Below are positions 44,362-53,277 of a stretch of 64,000 nt of DNA, in pieces (the first letter of the stretch is position 1; each line of letters begins with the position of its first letter). Source of the stretch: Pseudomonas protegens. GTDB lineage: Bacteria > Pseudomonadota > Gammaproteobacteria > Pseudomonadales > Pseudomonadaceae. The DNA is taken from positions 3,658,001 to 3,722,000 of the forward strand of contig NZ_CP060201.1 in assembly GCF_013407925.2 (NCBI RefSeq). Direction: 5' to 3'. The translations under genes were made by a program, and so were the position numbers. A model generated the notes under the pieces. It was given only the letters and a program-made list of their open reading frames with translations. It ran no database searches and was not told the DNA's origin.

Positions 44362-45733
44362 GACCGTTCTCCAGCCAGTCGAGGGGCGCGCAATCGGCGA
44401 AGGGCAGTTCCAGTTGTTGCAGGGCGCTGTGCCAGTCGCCCAGGCGGTCGGCATCCAGGGCCTGGCCGGGCGGGGCTTGCAGCAGCCAGACCCGGGTGGC
44501 GCTGGCGTTGCGCGCCAGTTCGGCGATCAGCCCGAGGCTGCCGCGGTCCGGCGAGCGCCGCGGGTCGCAGGCGATCACCAGGCGCGCCGGGGGGAAGCGG
44601 CTCATCTGCTCCAGCAGGCGGTTGCGCGACTCGCGGCTGTCGAGGATGCCGGCATTCTTGATGCTGTCCGGCAGTTGCGGCGGCCAGGGGCGCTGCTCGT
44701 CCAGTTCGATGGCCACCAGCAAGGCGCCGCTGCTGTCCTCGGCGCTGACGCCGCCTTCGACCCGGTGCAACTGCTCGGGGGCCGCGTCATTGACTCCCAG
44801 GCGTTCGCTGCTGGGCATCAGGCGTTCACGCAGCTGGGCGTAGCCCGGCAGGTTGAGGTCCAGTTGCAGGCGCGCCTTGCCGTGCCGCCAGCGCCAACGG
44901 CAGAACAGCATCAGCAGCAGGCGCGGCAGCACGCCGTAGATCACCACCAGCACCACCAGCCAGATGGCCCAGGACTGGCGGATCAGTTCGGTGTTGTAGA
45001 CGTCCCGGGTGCTGGCCTGGATGGTCGCCACGCTCGGCGCGCCGAAGCCCAGGCTGCGGGGCAGGGCGCTGAGGGCGTTGGTAATGGCCACGAAGGCATC
45101 GCTGCCCAGCAGGGTGCTTTCCCAGACAAAGCTGTAGCGGTGGGTGGTCAGCAGCACCAGCAGCATGACCACGGCGCTGGACAGGATCAGGCACCACAGG
45201 CCGTTGATCAGGCTGCCCAGGGCCCAACGGTTGAGCTTGCGCCGTTGCAGCAACAGCAGCAGCGCCGGCGGCAACTGCGCGGCCTTGGCATCGCGGGAGA
45301 ATTTTTCGCTGAGCCACAGCCACAGGCGGCCCAGGCCCGCCCCGTGTTCACCGGCAAACAGCAGGCCGGCCAGCCAGCTCAGCAGCAGGATCAGGTTCAG
45401 GCCCAGCAGGCTGCCCAGGGCCCAGAACACATTGACCGGTTGCTGGGTGTTGCCCAGGGCGCTGAAGGCCAGGCCGGCGCCGCTGAGGACCGCCATGAGC
45501 GAGAGCAGCAACAACGCCAGGCGCGCGCCCTGGTGCCAGTGCAGCAGGGCATCGTGCAAGCCGTCGCGCTGGGCCAGCCACAGGGCGCGGTTCTGGATCC
45601 GGGTCACCAGGTCGCCGCCCTGGTTGCGGGCCAGGCGATTGGCTTCCTGATCCTCCAGCGGGCCGGCGTGCTCCTCGCGCAGGCGCACGGTTTCGGTCAG
45701 CCACAGGCGTTGCAGGGGAGTCAGTGCAGTCAC
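44354..45733 (-). CDS. DUF2868 membrane protein
   Basis: A 459-residue protein with about four to five membrane helices (LALLLLSLMAVLSGAGLAF, LNLILLLSWLAGLLFAG, LWCLILSSAVVMLLVL, WAIWLVVLVVIYGVL) and a C-terminal cytoplasmic part rich in charged residues. It is translationally coupled to the DUF3482 GTPase and likely anchors or regulates it. No reaction is known. It is divergent from folA with a 96-bp gap. Confidence 0.85.
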   Translation of the reverse strand: MTALTPLQRLWLTETVRLREEHAGPLEDQEANRLARNQGGDLVTRIQNRALWLAQRDGLHDALLHWHQGARLALLLLSLMAVLSGAGLAFSALGNTQQPVNVFWALGSLLGLNLILLLSWLAGLLFAGEHGAGLGRLWLWLSEKFSRDAKAAQLPPALLLLLQRRKLNRWALGSLINGLWCLILSSAVVMLLVLLTTHRYSFVWESTLLGSDAFVAITNALSALPRSLGFGAPSVATIQASTRDVYNTELIRQSWAIWLVVLVVIYGVLPRLLLMLFCRWRWRHGKARLQLDLNLPGYAQLRERLMPSSERLGVNDAAPEQLHRVEGGVSAEDSSGALLVAIELDEQRPWPPQLPDSIKNAGILDSRESRNRLLEQMSRFPPARLVIACDPRRSPDRGSLGLIAELARNASATRVWLLQAPPGQALDADRLGDWHSALQQLELPFADCAPLDWLENGHD

Positions 45734-45829
45734 GCGTCATTCCATCGCTCAAAAGTGCGCTGAGCATAACTGCTGCAGCGGCGGTCGGGTGAAGTTGCCA
45801 GGCCTGGGGCCTCTGGTATCCTCGCCAGC

Positions 45830-46342
45830 ATGAAAAAATCTCTCCCTCTCAGCCTGATCGCGGCCCTCGCACAAAACCGCGTGATCGGCGTCGACAACAG
45901 CATGCCCTGGCATTTGCCGGGGGATTTCAAATTCTTCAAGGCCACCACCCTGGGCAAGCCGATCATCATGGGGCGCAAGACCTGGGATTCCCTGGGCCGG
46001 CCCTTGCCGGGGCGCTTGAACATCGTGGTCAGTCGTCAGACCGGCCTGGTGCTCGAAGGTGCCGAGGTCTACCCGTCTTTGCAGGCCGCGGTGGACCGGG
46101 CCGAGGAATGGGCCCTGGAGCAGGGCGCCAGCGAGCTGATGCTGATCGGCGGCGCGCAGCTTTATGCCCAAGGGCTGGAGCAGGCCGATCGCCTGTATCT
46201 GACGCGGGTGGCCTTGAACCCGGAAGGCGATGCCTGGTTTCCGCAGTTCGATGAACAGCAGTGGAAGCGGGTGTCGGAGGTGCTGAATCCGCCGGAAGGG
46301 GACAAACCGGCGTACAGCTTCGAGGTGTGGGAAAGAAGCTGA
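45830..46342 (+). CDS. folA: Dihydrofolate reductase
   Basis: A 170-residue DHFR: LIAALAQNRVIGVDNSMPWHLPGDFKFFK contains the substrate-binding Trp and catalytic acidic residue region, MGRKTWDSLG binds NADPH, and LMLIGGAQLYAQGL is the second NADPH motif. It reduces dihydrofolate to tetrahydrofolate, recycling the dihydrofolate made by thymidylate synthase, whose gene fragment is 13 kb to the left. Confidence 0.97.
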   Translation: MKKSLPLSLIAALAQNRVIGVDNSMPWHLPGDFKFFKATTLGKPIIMGRKTWDSLGRPLPGRLNIVVSRQTGLVLEGAEVYPSLQAAVDRAEEWALEQGASELMLIGGAQLYAQGLEQADRLYLTRVALNPEGDAWFPQFDEQQWKRVSEVLNPPEGDKPAYSFEVWERS

Positions 46343-46434
46343 CGGCAGGCAGCTGCAAGCTTCAAGTTTCAAGCTGCAAGCAAGAGCCCGTCGGCTTCTG
46401 CTTGCAGCTTGTAGCTGGCGGCTTGTAGCTGCTT
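46343..46434. repeat. AGCTGCAAGC-type inverted repeats
   Basis: Between the convergent folA and cystine-transporter genes, CAGCTGCAAGCTTCAAG and the inverse CTTGCAGCTTGTAGCTG can form a long imperfect hairpin. It resembles the block at 35936-36058 and probably separates the two transcripts. Confidence 0.55.
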
Positions 46435-47826
46435 TTACGCGTGCTCCAGCTCCGAATGTTCATCGGCGTCCAGCAGCGCCTTGTCGGTCTGCTGCATCAC
46501 CTGGCTGGTGATGGCGCCGGCGGTCATCGAGCCGCTGACGTTCAGCGCGGTGCGGCCCATGTCGATCAGCGGCTCCACGGAAATCAGCAGCGCCACCAGC
46601 GACACCGGCAAGCCCATGGCCGGTAGCACGATCAGCGCGGCGAAGGTCGCGCCGCCACCCACGCCCGCCACACCGGCAGAACTCAAGGTCACGATGGCCA
46701 CCAGGGTGGCGATCCACAGTGGGTCCAGCGGGTTGATGCCCACGGTGGGGGCGACCATCACCGCCAGCATCGCCGGGTACAGGCCGGCGCAGCCGTTCTG
46801 GCCGATGGTGGCGCCGAACGAGGCGGCAAAGCTGGCGATGGACTGGGGAATGCCAAGGCGCCGGGTCTGGGCCTCGATGCTCAGGGGAATGCTCGCGGCG
46901 CTGGAGCGGCTGGTGAAGGCGAAGGTCAGCACCGGCCAGACCTTGCGGAAGAAGCGCAGCGGGTTGATCCCGGCCAGGGCCACCAGCAGGCCGTGGACCA
47001 CGAACATCAGGCCCAGGCCGAGGTAGGACACCACCACGAAACTGCCGAGCTTGATGATGTCCTGCAGGTTGGAGCCGGCCACCACCTTGGTCATCAGCGC
47101 CAGCACGCCGTAGGGGGTGAGCTTCATCACCAGGCGCACCAGGCGCATCACCCAGGCTTGCAGGGTGTCGATGGCGTTGAGCACTTTCTGGCCCTTGTCG
47201 GCGTCATCCTTGAGCAGTTGCAGGGCCGCGACACCGAGGAAGGCGGCGAAGATCACCACGCTGATGATCGAGGTCGGCTTGGCCCGGGCCAGGTCGGCGA
47301 AAGGGTTCTGCGGGATGAACGACAGCAGCAGCTGCGGCACGTTGAGGTCGGCGACCTTGCCCGCGTAATCGCTCTGGATCACTTGCAGGCGGGCCATTTC
47401 CTGGGTGCCGGCCACCAGTCCTTCGGCCGTCAGGCCGAACAGGTTGGTCAGGCCGATGCCCACCAGCGCGGCGATAGCGGTGGTGAACAGCAGGGTGCCG
47501 ATGGTCAGGAAGCTGATCTTGCCCAGGGACGAGGCGTTGTGCAGGCGGGCCACGGCGCTGAGGATCGAGGCGAACACCAGGGGGATCACGATCATTTGCA
47601 GCAATTGCACGTAGCCATTGCCCACCAGGTCGAACCAGCCGATGGAGGCCTTGAGCACCGGATGGCCGGCGCCGTAAAGGCTGTGCAGGGCGGTGCCGAA
47701 CACCACGCCCAGGACCAGGGCCAGCAAGACCTTCTTGGCCAGGCTCCAGGTGGTGTGGCGGGTTTGTGCCAGGCCCAGCAGCAGGGCCAGGAACACCAGC
47801 AGGTTGAGGATCAGCGGCAGATTCAT
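46435..47826 (-). CDS. tcyP: L-cystine:cation symporter, TcyP-like
   Basis: A 463-residue DAACS-family membrane protein: [21 protein letters not shown], the serine-rich loop [41 protein letters not shown], and [15 protein letters not shown]. The NGCAGLYPA segment and the length fit the TcyP/YdjN cystine branch over glutamate or C4-dicarboxylate carriers. It imports cystine as a sulfur source. The 242-bp divergent gap to pchP should hold its promoter. Confidence 0.87.
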   Translation of the reverse strand: MNLPLILNLLVFLALLLGLAQTRHTTWSLAKKVLLALVLGVVFGTALHSLYGAGHPVLKASIGWFDLVGNGYVQLLQMIVIPLVFASILSAVARLHNASSLGKISFLTIGTLLFTTAIAALVGIGLTNLFGLTAEGLVAGTQEMARLQVIQSDYAGKVADLNVPQLLLSFIPQNPFADLARAKPTSIISVVIFAAFLGVAALQLLKDDADKGQKVLNAIDTLQAWVMRLVRLVMKLTPYGVLALMTKVVAGSNLQDIIKLGSFVVVSYLGLGLMFVVHGLLVALAGINPLRFFRKVWPVLTFAFTSRSSAASIPLSIEAQTRRLGIPQSIASFAASFGATIGQNGCAGLYPAMLAVMVAPTVGINPLDPLWIATLVAIVTLSSAGVAGVGGGATFAALIVLPAMGLPVSLVALLISVEPLIDMGRTALNVSGSMTAGAITSQVMQQTDKALLDADEHSELEHA

Positions 47827-48068
47827 TGAGGCTCCGATAAGACGTGTGCCAATCGCGGCTCGGGGCGATTGCGAACCGGCAAGCCTAACAGCTTGAAATC
47901 TAATGAATTAATAACGATATCGCATGGCAACTGTCGTTTTTGGAATAAGCCGCTGACGCTCAGGCGCATGTGGCTGGCGCTCTCGGGATGCAAGCGGTCG
48001 CGTGGAGACGAGAACTGTCACAGGGATTTGTTAGCGTCGAAGGCTTTCACTCAGGGAGAAAACCGTCG

Positions 48069-49124
48069 ATGAAACTCGCACCGAAATTGCTCGCAGTCGC
48101 ACTCTGCCTGGGCCTCGCCGGCCAGGCCCTGGCCACCGAGTTGAAGCATTGGCCCGCCGAACAGGCCAAGCAGCTGGACGCGATGATCGCGGCCAACGCC
48201 CACAAGGGCAACTTCGCGGTGTTCGACATGGACAACACCAGCTACCGCTATGACCTGGAAGAGTCCCTGCTGCCCTTCATGGAAAACAAGGGCCTGATCA
48301 CCCGCGACACCCTCGACCCGTCGCTCAAGCTGATCCCGTTCAAGGACACCGCCGAGCACAAGGAAAGCCTGTTCAGCTACTACTACCGCCTGTGTGAAAT
48401 CGACGACATGGTCTGCTACCCCTGGGTGGCGCAGGTGTTCTCCGGCTTCACCCTCAAGGAACTCAAGGGCTACGTCGACGAGCTGATGGCCTCCGGCAAG
48501 CCGGTGCCGAGCACCTATTACGACGGTGACGTGGTCAAGACCATCGAGGTCAACCCGCCCAAGGTCTTCACCGGCCAGGCCGAGCTGTACAACAAGCTGA
48601 TGGAGAACGGCATCGAGGTCTACGTGATGACCGCCGCCTCCGAAGAGCTGGTGCGCATGGTCGCCGCCGATCCCAAGTACGGCTACAACGTCAAGCCGCA
48701 GAACGTGATTGGCGTGACCACCCTGCTCAAGGACCGCAAGACCGGCGCCCTGACCACCGCGCGCAAACAGATCACCGACGGCAAGTACGACGAGCAGGCC
48801 AACCTCGGCCTGGAACTGACGCCGTACCTGTGGACCCCGGCCACCTGGATGGCGGGCAAGCACGCGGCGATCCTGACCTACATCGACGAGTGGAAGAAAC
48901 CGGTGCTGGTGGGTGGCGACACCCCGACCAGCGACGGCTACATGCTGTTTCATGGGGTGGACGTGGCCAAGGGTGGCATCCACCTGTGGATCAACCGCAA
49001 GGACAAGTACATGACCCAGCTCAACGGCATGATGGCCAAGCATGCCGCGGCCCAGGCCAAGGAAGGCCTGCCGGTGACGGCGGACAAGAACTGGGTGATC
49101 GTCAAGCCTGAAGACATCCAGTAA
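48069..49124 (+). CDS. pchP: Phosphorylcholine phosphatase
   Basis: A 351-residue periplasmic HAD-family phosphatase. The signal peptide is about residues 1-22 (LLAVALCLGLAGQALA). Motif I FDMDNTSYR carries the nucleophile Asp, motif II VMTAAS follows, and motif IV GGDTPTSDGYM completes the Mg2+ site. It matches P. aeruginosa PchP, which releases choline from phosphorylcholine with lecithin-degrading phospholipase C. The start at 48069 is fixed by the signal peptide. Confidence 0.92.
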   Translation: MKLAPKLLAVALCLGLAGQALATELKHWPAEQAKQLDAMIAANAHKGNFAVFDMDNTSYRYDLEESLLPFMENKGLITRDTLDPSLKLIPFKDTAEHKESLFSYYYRLCEIDDMVCYPWVAQVFSGFTLKELKGYVDELMASGKPVPSTYYDGDVVKTIEVNPPKVFTGQAELYNKLMENGIEVYVMTAASEELVRMVAADPKYGYNVKPQNVIGVTTLLKDRKTGALTTARKQITDGKYDEQANLGLELTPYLWTPATWMAGKHAAILTYIDEWKKPVLVGGDTPTSDGYMLFHGVDVAKGGIHLWINRKDKYMTQLNGMMAKHAAAQAKEGLPVTADKNWVIVKPEDIQ

Positions 49125-49148
49125 TCCCGCCCGCTACGCCGGCCCTTC

Positions 49149-49230
49149 GTAGGAGCCGGCTTGCCGGCGAACAGGCCTTTGGGTCTGGCGTCGCTCTTGT
49201 GGACGTCTTCGCTGGCAAGCCAGCTCCTAC
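49149..49230. repeat. REP doublet
   Basis: GTAGGAGCCGGCTTGCCGGC (from 49149) and its inverse form (49209-49230) around a 38-bp spacer, followed by a G-run. Same REP class as at 53181 and 60361. Confidence 0.85.
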
Positions 49231-49384
49231 AAGGGGGGGGCTTTCGTTTGTTGCGCAGCCGGCGTCCGCAATAGGCGGAGAATGTTTCAACTTGTGACCG
49301 TCAAACCCCCTCTGCCATAATCGCGCCCGTTTCCTGTCCCCCGCCTGCTCTCCCTTGTGCCGGGTTTGTCCCCGATTGCACGTA

Positions 49385-50797
49385 ATGGACTACGTTGTGA
49401 GCTATCTCTCGATCGAATTCGGCCTCTGTTTCATCCTGTTCTTCGTTCTGTATTGGGGCCTGGGCTTCAGCCTGCGTTTGCAGAATGCGCTGTTGCTGGC
49501 CGCCAGCTACGCGATCCTCGCCAGCTTCAGCCTGAACTTCCTCTATATCCTGCTGGGCTACACGGCCCTGGTGTATCTGCTCGGCCTGTTGAGCCAGCGT
49601 TACCCTGGCAGGGGCTGGGTCAATGGCCTGATGCTGTTGCTGGTGCTGGGCGCCTTCTATCTGTTCAAGTACCAGGACTTCTTCACCAGCACGGTGCAGA
49701 ACGCCTTCGCCCAGTTTGGCGTCGAGGTGTCGCTGCCGCTGCTGGAGGTGCTGCTGCCGGTGGGGCTGTCGTTCTATGCCTTCCACTCGGTCAGCTACCT
49801 GGTGTCGATCAACCGCCGTGAGCTGACGCCGGGTTCGCCCTTTGACCTGGCGCTGTACCTGGCCTTCTTCCCCAGCCTGATCGCCGGCCCGGTGAACCGG
49901 GCGATCCCGATGCTGGAGCAGATCAACCCGCCGCAGCTGCGCCAGGTGCTGGAGCCGCAACGGGCCCTGGGCCTGATCGCGGTGGCGGTGGTCAAGCTGT
50001 TCTTCCTCAGCTCCTGGCTGGCCAACGAGTGGGTCGATCCGGTGTTCGACAGCCCGGTGGCCTTCTCGGCCGAGCAGATCCTGCGGGCGGTCTACGGTTA
50101 TTCGTTCCTGATCTACTTCAACTTCAGCGGCTACACCGACCTGGTGACCGGCATCGCCCTGTTGCTGGGCTTCCGCCTGCCGCTGAACTTCAACTACCCC
50201 TATGCCGCGCGCAATCTCAAGGAGTTCTGGGGACGCTGGCACATCAGCCTGTCGACCTTCATCCGTGACTACGTGTACATCCCCCTGGGGGGCAACCGTG
50301 GGCCGGTGTGGCGCGGCAACCTGAACATGCTGCTGGCGATGCTGATTTCCGGCTTGTGGCACGGCGCCAGCGCCAACTTCATCATCTGGGGCGCGCTGCA
50401 TGGCGTGGGCCTGGCGCTGTACAAGTTCTGCAGCCCGCTGCTGGCCCGGGGGCCGAGCTGGATCGGGTCGGACCTGGCGGCTCGCCTGCTGACCTTTCAC
50501 TACGTGGCTTTTGCCTGGATCTTCTTCCGCTGCGCCACCTTGTCCGATGCCATGGACATGCTCAGCGGCCTGGGCGGCCTGTCCTTCGCCGGGTTGGCTG
50601 GCAGCGCCCTGAGCCTGCTTGGCTGCCTGTTGTTCGTCGCCTTCTACCCACGGATCGTGGCGCTGCTGCAGCGCCTGTTCGCCGCCGCCACCAGCTTGCC
50701 GTGGCTGTTCTATCCGGTGCCGTTGGGGCTGTTCATCTGCGTGGTCATCTTCGCCTCACCGTCGGGCGTGCCGGGGTTCATTTATGCCAGCTTCTAA
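49385..50797 (+). CDS. MBOAT-family O-acyltransferase (AlgI/PatA-like)
   Basis: A 470-residue polytopic inner-membrane protein with MBOAT signatures: FPSLIAGPVNRAIP, FNFSGYTDLVTGIALLLGF, FWGRWHISLSTFIRDYVYIPLGGNR, and the catalytic His in LWHGASANFIIWG. Such proteins pass acetyl groups across the membrane to a periplasmic esterase or transferase. Two SGNH proteins follow immediately; this resembles AlgI with AlgJ/AlgX, but no alginate genes are present. The acceptor polymer is unknown. Confidence 0.9.
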   Translation: MDYVVSYLSIEFGLCFILFFVLYWGLGFSLRLQNALLLAASYAILASFSLNFLYILLGYTALVYLLGLLSQRYPGRGWVNGLMLLLVLGAFYLFKYQDFFTSTVQNAFAQFGVEVSLPLLEVLLPVGLSFYAFHSVSYLVSINRRELTPGSPFDLALYLAFFPSLIAGPVNRAIPMLEQINPPQLRQVLEPQRALGLIAVAVVKLFFLSSWLANEWVDPVFDSPVAFSAEQILRAVYGYSFLIYFNFSGYTDLVTGIALLLGFRLPLNFNYPYAARNLKEFWGRWHISLSTFIRDYVYIPLGGNRGPVWRGNLNMLLAMLISGLWHGASANFIIWGALHGVGLALYKFCSPLLARGPSWIGSDLAARLLTFHYVAFAWIFFRCATLSDAMDMLSGLGGLSFAGLAGSALSLLGCLLFVAFYPRIVALLQRLFAAATSLPWLFYPVPLGLFICVVIFASPSGVPGFIYASF

Positions 50798-51926
50798 CCG
50801 TTCGCCCTTGTCGGTCAGCCTCGGCAGCGCCGCCAAGGTGCTCTATGCGCTGGTGGTGACCAGCCTGTTGCTGGTGTGGTTCAACCAGCAGTCGATCCGC
50901 CTTTACTGCCAGCAGAAGTACCACGATGACTGCGAGATCCCTGGGCTGTCGCAGAACCCGCAGTGGCGCTATGGCGCCCAGCTCAACCAGGCCCTGGAGA
51001 ATGCCCGGGTGGCGTTTGTCGGCAGCTTTGCCGCCACCGCCGACCTGACGGTGGCCCAGGCCGAAGCGGCGGTGGACGACGAGCCGGAACCCTTGCCGAA
51101 GCTGGCCGCCGCGCCGGTGCCGGAGCATCCGCCGCTGAGCGCCGCCCATGCCGCCCCCGCCCATGCCGCTGCGCAGGCCCCGGCCCCGGTTGCCCCGCAG
51201 CCGGTGGCCGTGGCTCCGGCGCTCAGCCATGGGCCCAAGGTCCAGCAGGCAGGCATGGCGCCGCTGATGGCCAGTCTGGCCACCGGCGACGAGGTGTTCT
51301 TTGTCGGTGACTCGCTGATGCAGGGCGTGGCGCCGCACATGGCCAACACCCTGCGCAAGCGCTACAACGTCAAGAGCCTGAACCTCAGCAAACAGAGCAC
51401 TGGCCTTGCCTATCCGAGCTTTTTCAACTGGCCCAAGACCGTTGAAAGCACCCTGGCCAGCAACCCGAACATCCGCCTGATGGTGATCTTCCTCGGCCCT
51501 AACGACCCGTGGGACATGCCGGTGGCCAAGGGCAAGCCGTTCCTGCGCTTCAAGACCCCGGACTGGGAAGACGCCTATCGCCAGCGCATCGATTCGATCC
51601 TCGACACCGCCCAGGCCCACAATGTGCAAGTGATCTGGGTCGGCCCGCCGAACATGGAGAAGCCCAAGCTGTCGACGGCCATGGCTTACCTGAGCGACCT
51701 GTACAAGAGCCAGATCGAGCGCTATCAGCAGCATTTCGTCTCGGCCAACGAGATTCTCGGCTACCAGAACGACGAGTTTTCCTATTACCGCACCACCGGC
51801 GACGGCAAGAAGGTCAAGACCCGGGTCGATGACGGTATTCATTTCACCACCACTGGGCAGAAGTTGATCGCTGAGCGCGTGATCTCGCTGATCAACTTCC
51901 CCAGCCAACAATTGACGGAGCACTGA
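50784..51926 (+). CDS. SGNH-fold periplasmic protein (DUF459-like)
   Basis: A 380-residue protein with one N-terminal membrane anchor (KVLYALVVTSLLLVWFN), an Ala/Pro-rich linker (~100-160), and a C-terminal SGNH hydrolase: GDSLMQGVAPH (catalytic Ser), LGPNDPWD, and DGIHFTTTG with the Asp/His pair. It overlaps the MBOAT gene by 14 bp. The likely role is moving acetyl groups onto, or off, a periplasmic glycan. Confidence 0.88.
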   Translation: MPASNRSPLSVSLGSAAKVLYALVVTSLLLVWFNQQSIRLYCQQKYHDDCEIPGLSQNPQWRYGAQLNQALENARVAFVGSFAATADLTVAQAEAAVDDEPEPLPKLAAAPVPEHPPLSAAHAAPAHAAAQAPAPVAPQPVAVAPALSHGPKVQQAGMAPLMASLATGDEVFFVGDSLMQGVAPHMANTLRKRYNVKSLNLSKQSTGLAYPSFFNWPKTVESTLASNPNIRLMVIFLGPNDPWDMPVAKGKPFLRFKTPDWEDAYRQRIDSILDTAQAHNVQVIWVGPPNMEKPKLSTAMAYLSDLYKSQIERYQQHFVSANEILGYQNDEFSYYRTTGDGKKVKTRVDDGIHFTTTGQKLIAERVISLINFPSQQLTEH

Positions 51927-51927
51927 T

Positions 51928-53151
51928 ATGGGGCGACTGCAAGGCATTGCGCTGTTGCTGGGCATCACCTTGCTGAGCAGTTGCAGCCCGACCACCGAGG
52001 TCCAGGCCACTCCGGCCTCGGCCCTGGCCCGGTCCGGGAGCGGAACCAAGAAAGTCGTGACCATCGGCACCGACCCGAACCTGGCACTGCTGGCGCGCAA
52101 GTTCAGTACCTCCGACCGCACGCCGATCAACATCGTGCAACTGGGTGACTCCCATACCGCCGCCGACCTGTTCAGCGGCGAGATGCGCCGCCTGCTGCAA
52201 GCGCAGTACGGCGATGGCGGCATTGGTTTCGTCGCGGCCACACCGGTGCCCGGCACCCGCTATGAACGGGTGATCCTGGGGGCGGCCAAGCGCCAGTGGT
52301 CCCTGGTGTCGGCACGCAACCAGCAGAGCAACCAGTTTCCCCTGGGCGGTTACCTGTCGCTGCCGATGACCCCGGGAGCCCGGGTGCATATCGCCGAGCG
52401 CCAGCCGAGCAACCAGCAGTACCGGATTTCCGCGCTGTACCAGGCGTCCAGCAACAACACCCTGACCGCCCGGGACAACCTCAACAAAAGCAGCCGCATG
52501 CTGGCCGCTACCGGTGGCCAGTGGCGCTTCAGTCCGCCGTTCAACAACCTGACCCTGCCCCTGGACCTGAACGTGGCCAACAACCAGGGCCTGGCCCTGG
52601 GCGGCTGGAACATCCTCGGGCAGAAGAGCGCCGGGGTGATCTATTCCGCCCTGGGCATCAATGGCGCGCGTCTGGACGTGCTGGACAAGTGGCAGCCCGG
52701 CTGGCTGGAAACCCTCAAGGCCCTGCGCCCGGACATGGTGGTGCTGGCCTACGGCACCAACGAAGCCTTTGATGACGACCTGGACCTGCAGCTGTACCGC
52801 AGCCAGTTGCAGGAAAAGGTCAGGCTGTTGCGCAAGAACCTGCCCAAGACCGTGATCCTGCTGGTGGGTCCGCCGGATTCCATCAAGCGCCGCAATGCCG
52901 GCAGCTGCGCGGCTTCCCAGCCGCAACCGCTGCGGCAGATCGTGCAGATCCAGAAGGACGTGGCGAAGACCAGCCGCACCCTGTTCTGGGACTGGCAGGC
53001 GTTCATGGGCGGCGATTGCTCCATCAGCAAATGGCAGGGCAGCGACCTGGCGCGCAACGATCTGGTGCACCTGACCGCCGACGGCTACCGCAAGAGCGCC
53101 GATGGCCTGTACCGCTTCCTGCGCGGGCAGTTGGGCGAACGCATGCCCTGA
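51928..53151 (+). CDS. SGNH/GDSL-like lipoprotein
   Basis: A 407-residue lipoprotein: the signal peptide ends at lipobox LLSSC (Cys19), then SGNH motifs GDSHTAADL, LAYGTNEAFD and DLVHLTADGY. It starts one base after the previous stop, so all three genes form one operon. Together they look like a complete envelope O-acetylation unit with one anchored and one lipid-linked esterase-fold partner. Confidence 0.87.
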   Translation: MGRLQGIALLLGITLLSSCSPTTEVQATPASALARSGSGTKKVVTIGTDPNLALLARKFSTSDRTPINIVQLGDSHTAADLFSGEMRRLLQAQYGDGGIGFVAATPVPGTRYERVILGAAKRQWSLVSARNQQSNQFPLGGYLSLPMTPGARVHIAERQPSNQQYRISALYQASSNNTLTARDNLNKSSRMLAATGGQWRFSPPFNNLTLPLDLNVANNQGLALGGWNILGQKSAGVIYSALGINGARLDVLDKWQPGWLETLKALRPDMVVLAYGTNEAFDDDLDLQLYRSQLQEKVRLLRKNLPKTVILLVGPPDSIKRRNAGSCAASQPQPLRQIVQIQKDVAKTSRTLFWDWQAFMGGDCSISKWQGSDLARNDLVHLTADGYRKSADGLYRFLRGQLGERMP

Positions 53152-53180
53152 GCCCCGGCCCCAGCTCCCCGAATGCTGCC

Positions 53181-53203
53181 GTAGGAGCTGGCTTGCCAGT
53201 GAA
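53181..53203. repeat. Single REP unit
   Basis: GTAGGAGCTGGCTTGCCAGTG-type unit after the SGNH operon, same class as 49149-49170, here without an inverse partner. Confidence 0.7.
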
Positions 53204-53232
53204 GGCGTCCGCCAGGGCGATGCAAGGTCAAA

Positions 53233-53261
53233 AAAATGCCCCGCACTTGGCGGGGCATTTT
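53233..53261. terminator. Bidirectional Rho-independent terminator
   Basis: AAAATGCCCCGC (53233-53244) and GCGGGGCATTTT (53250-53261) around a 5-nt loop, with an A-run before and T-run after. It ends ilvD (-) and the SGNH operon (+). Confidence 0.85.
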
Positions 53262-53277
53262 CATTTACGGGTGACGA

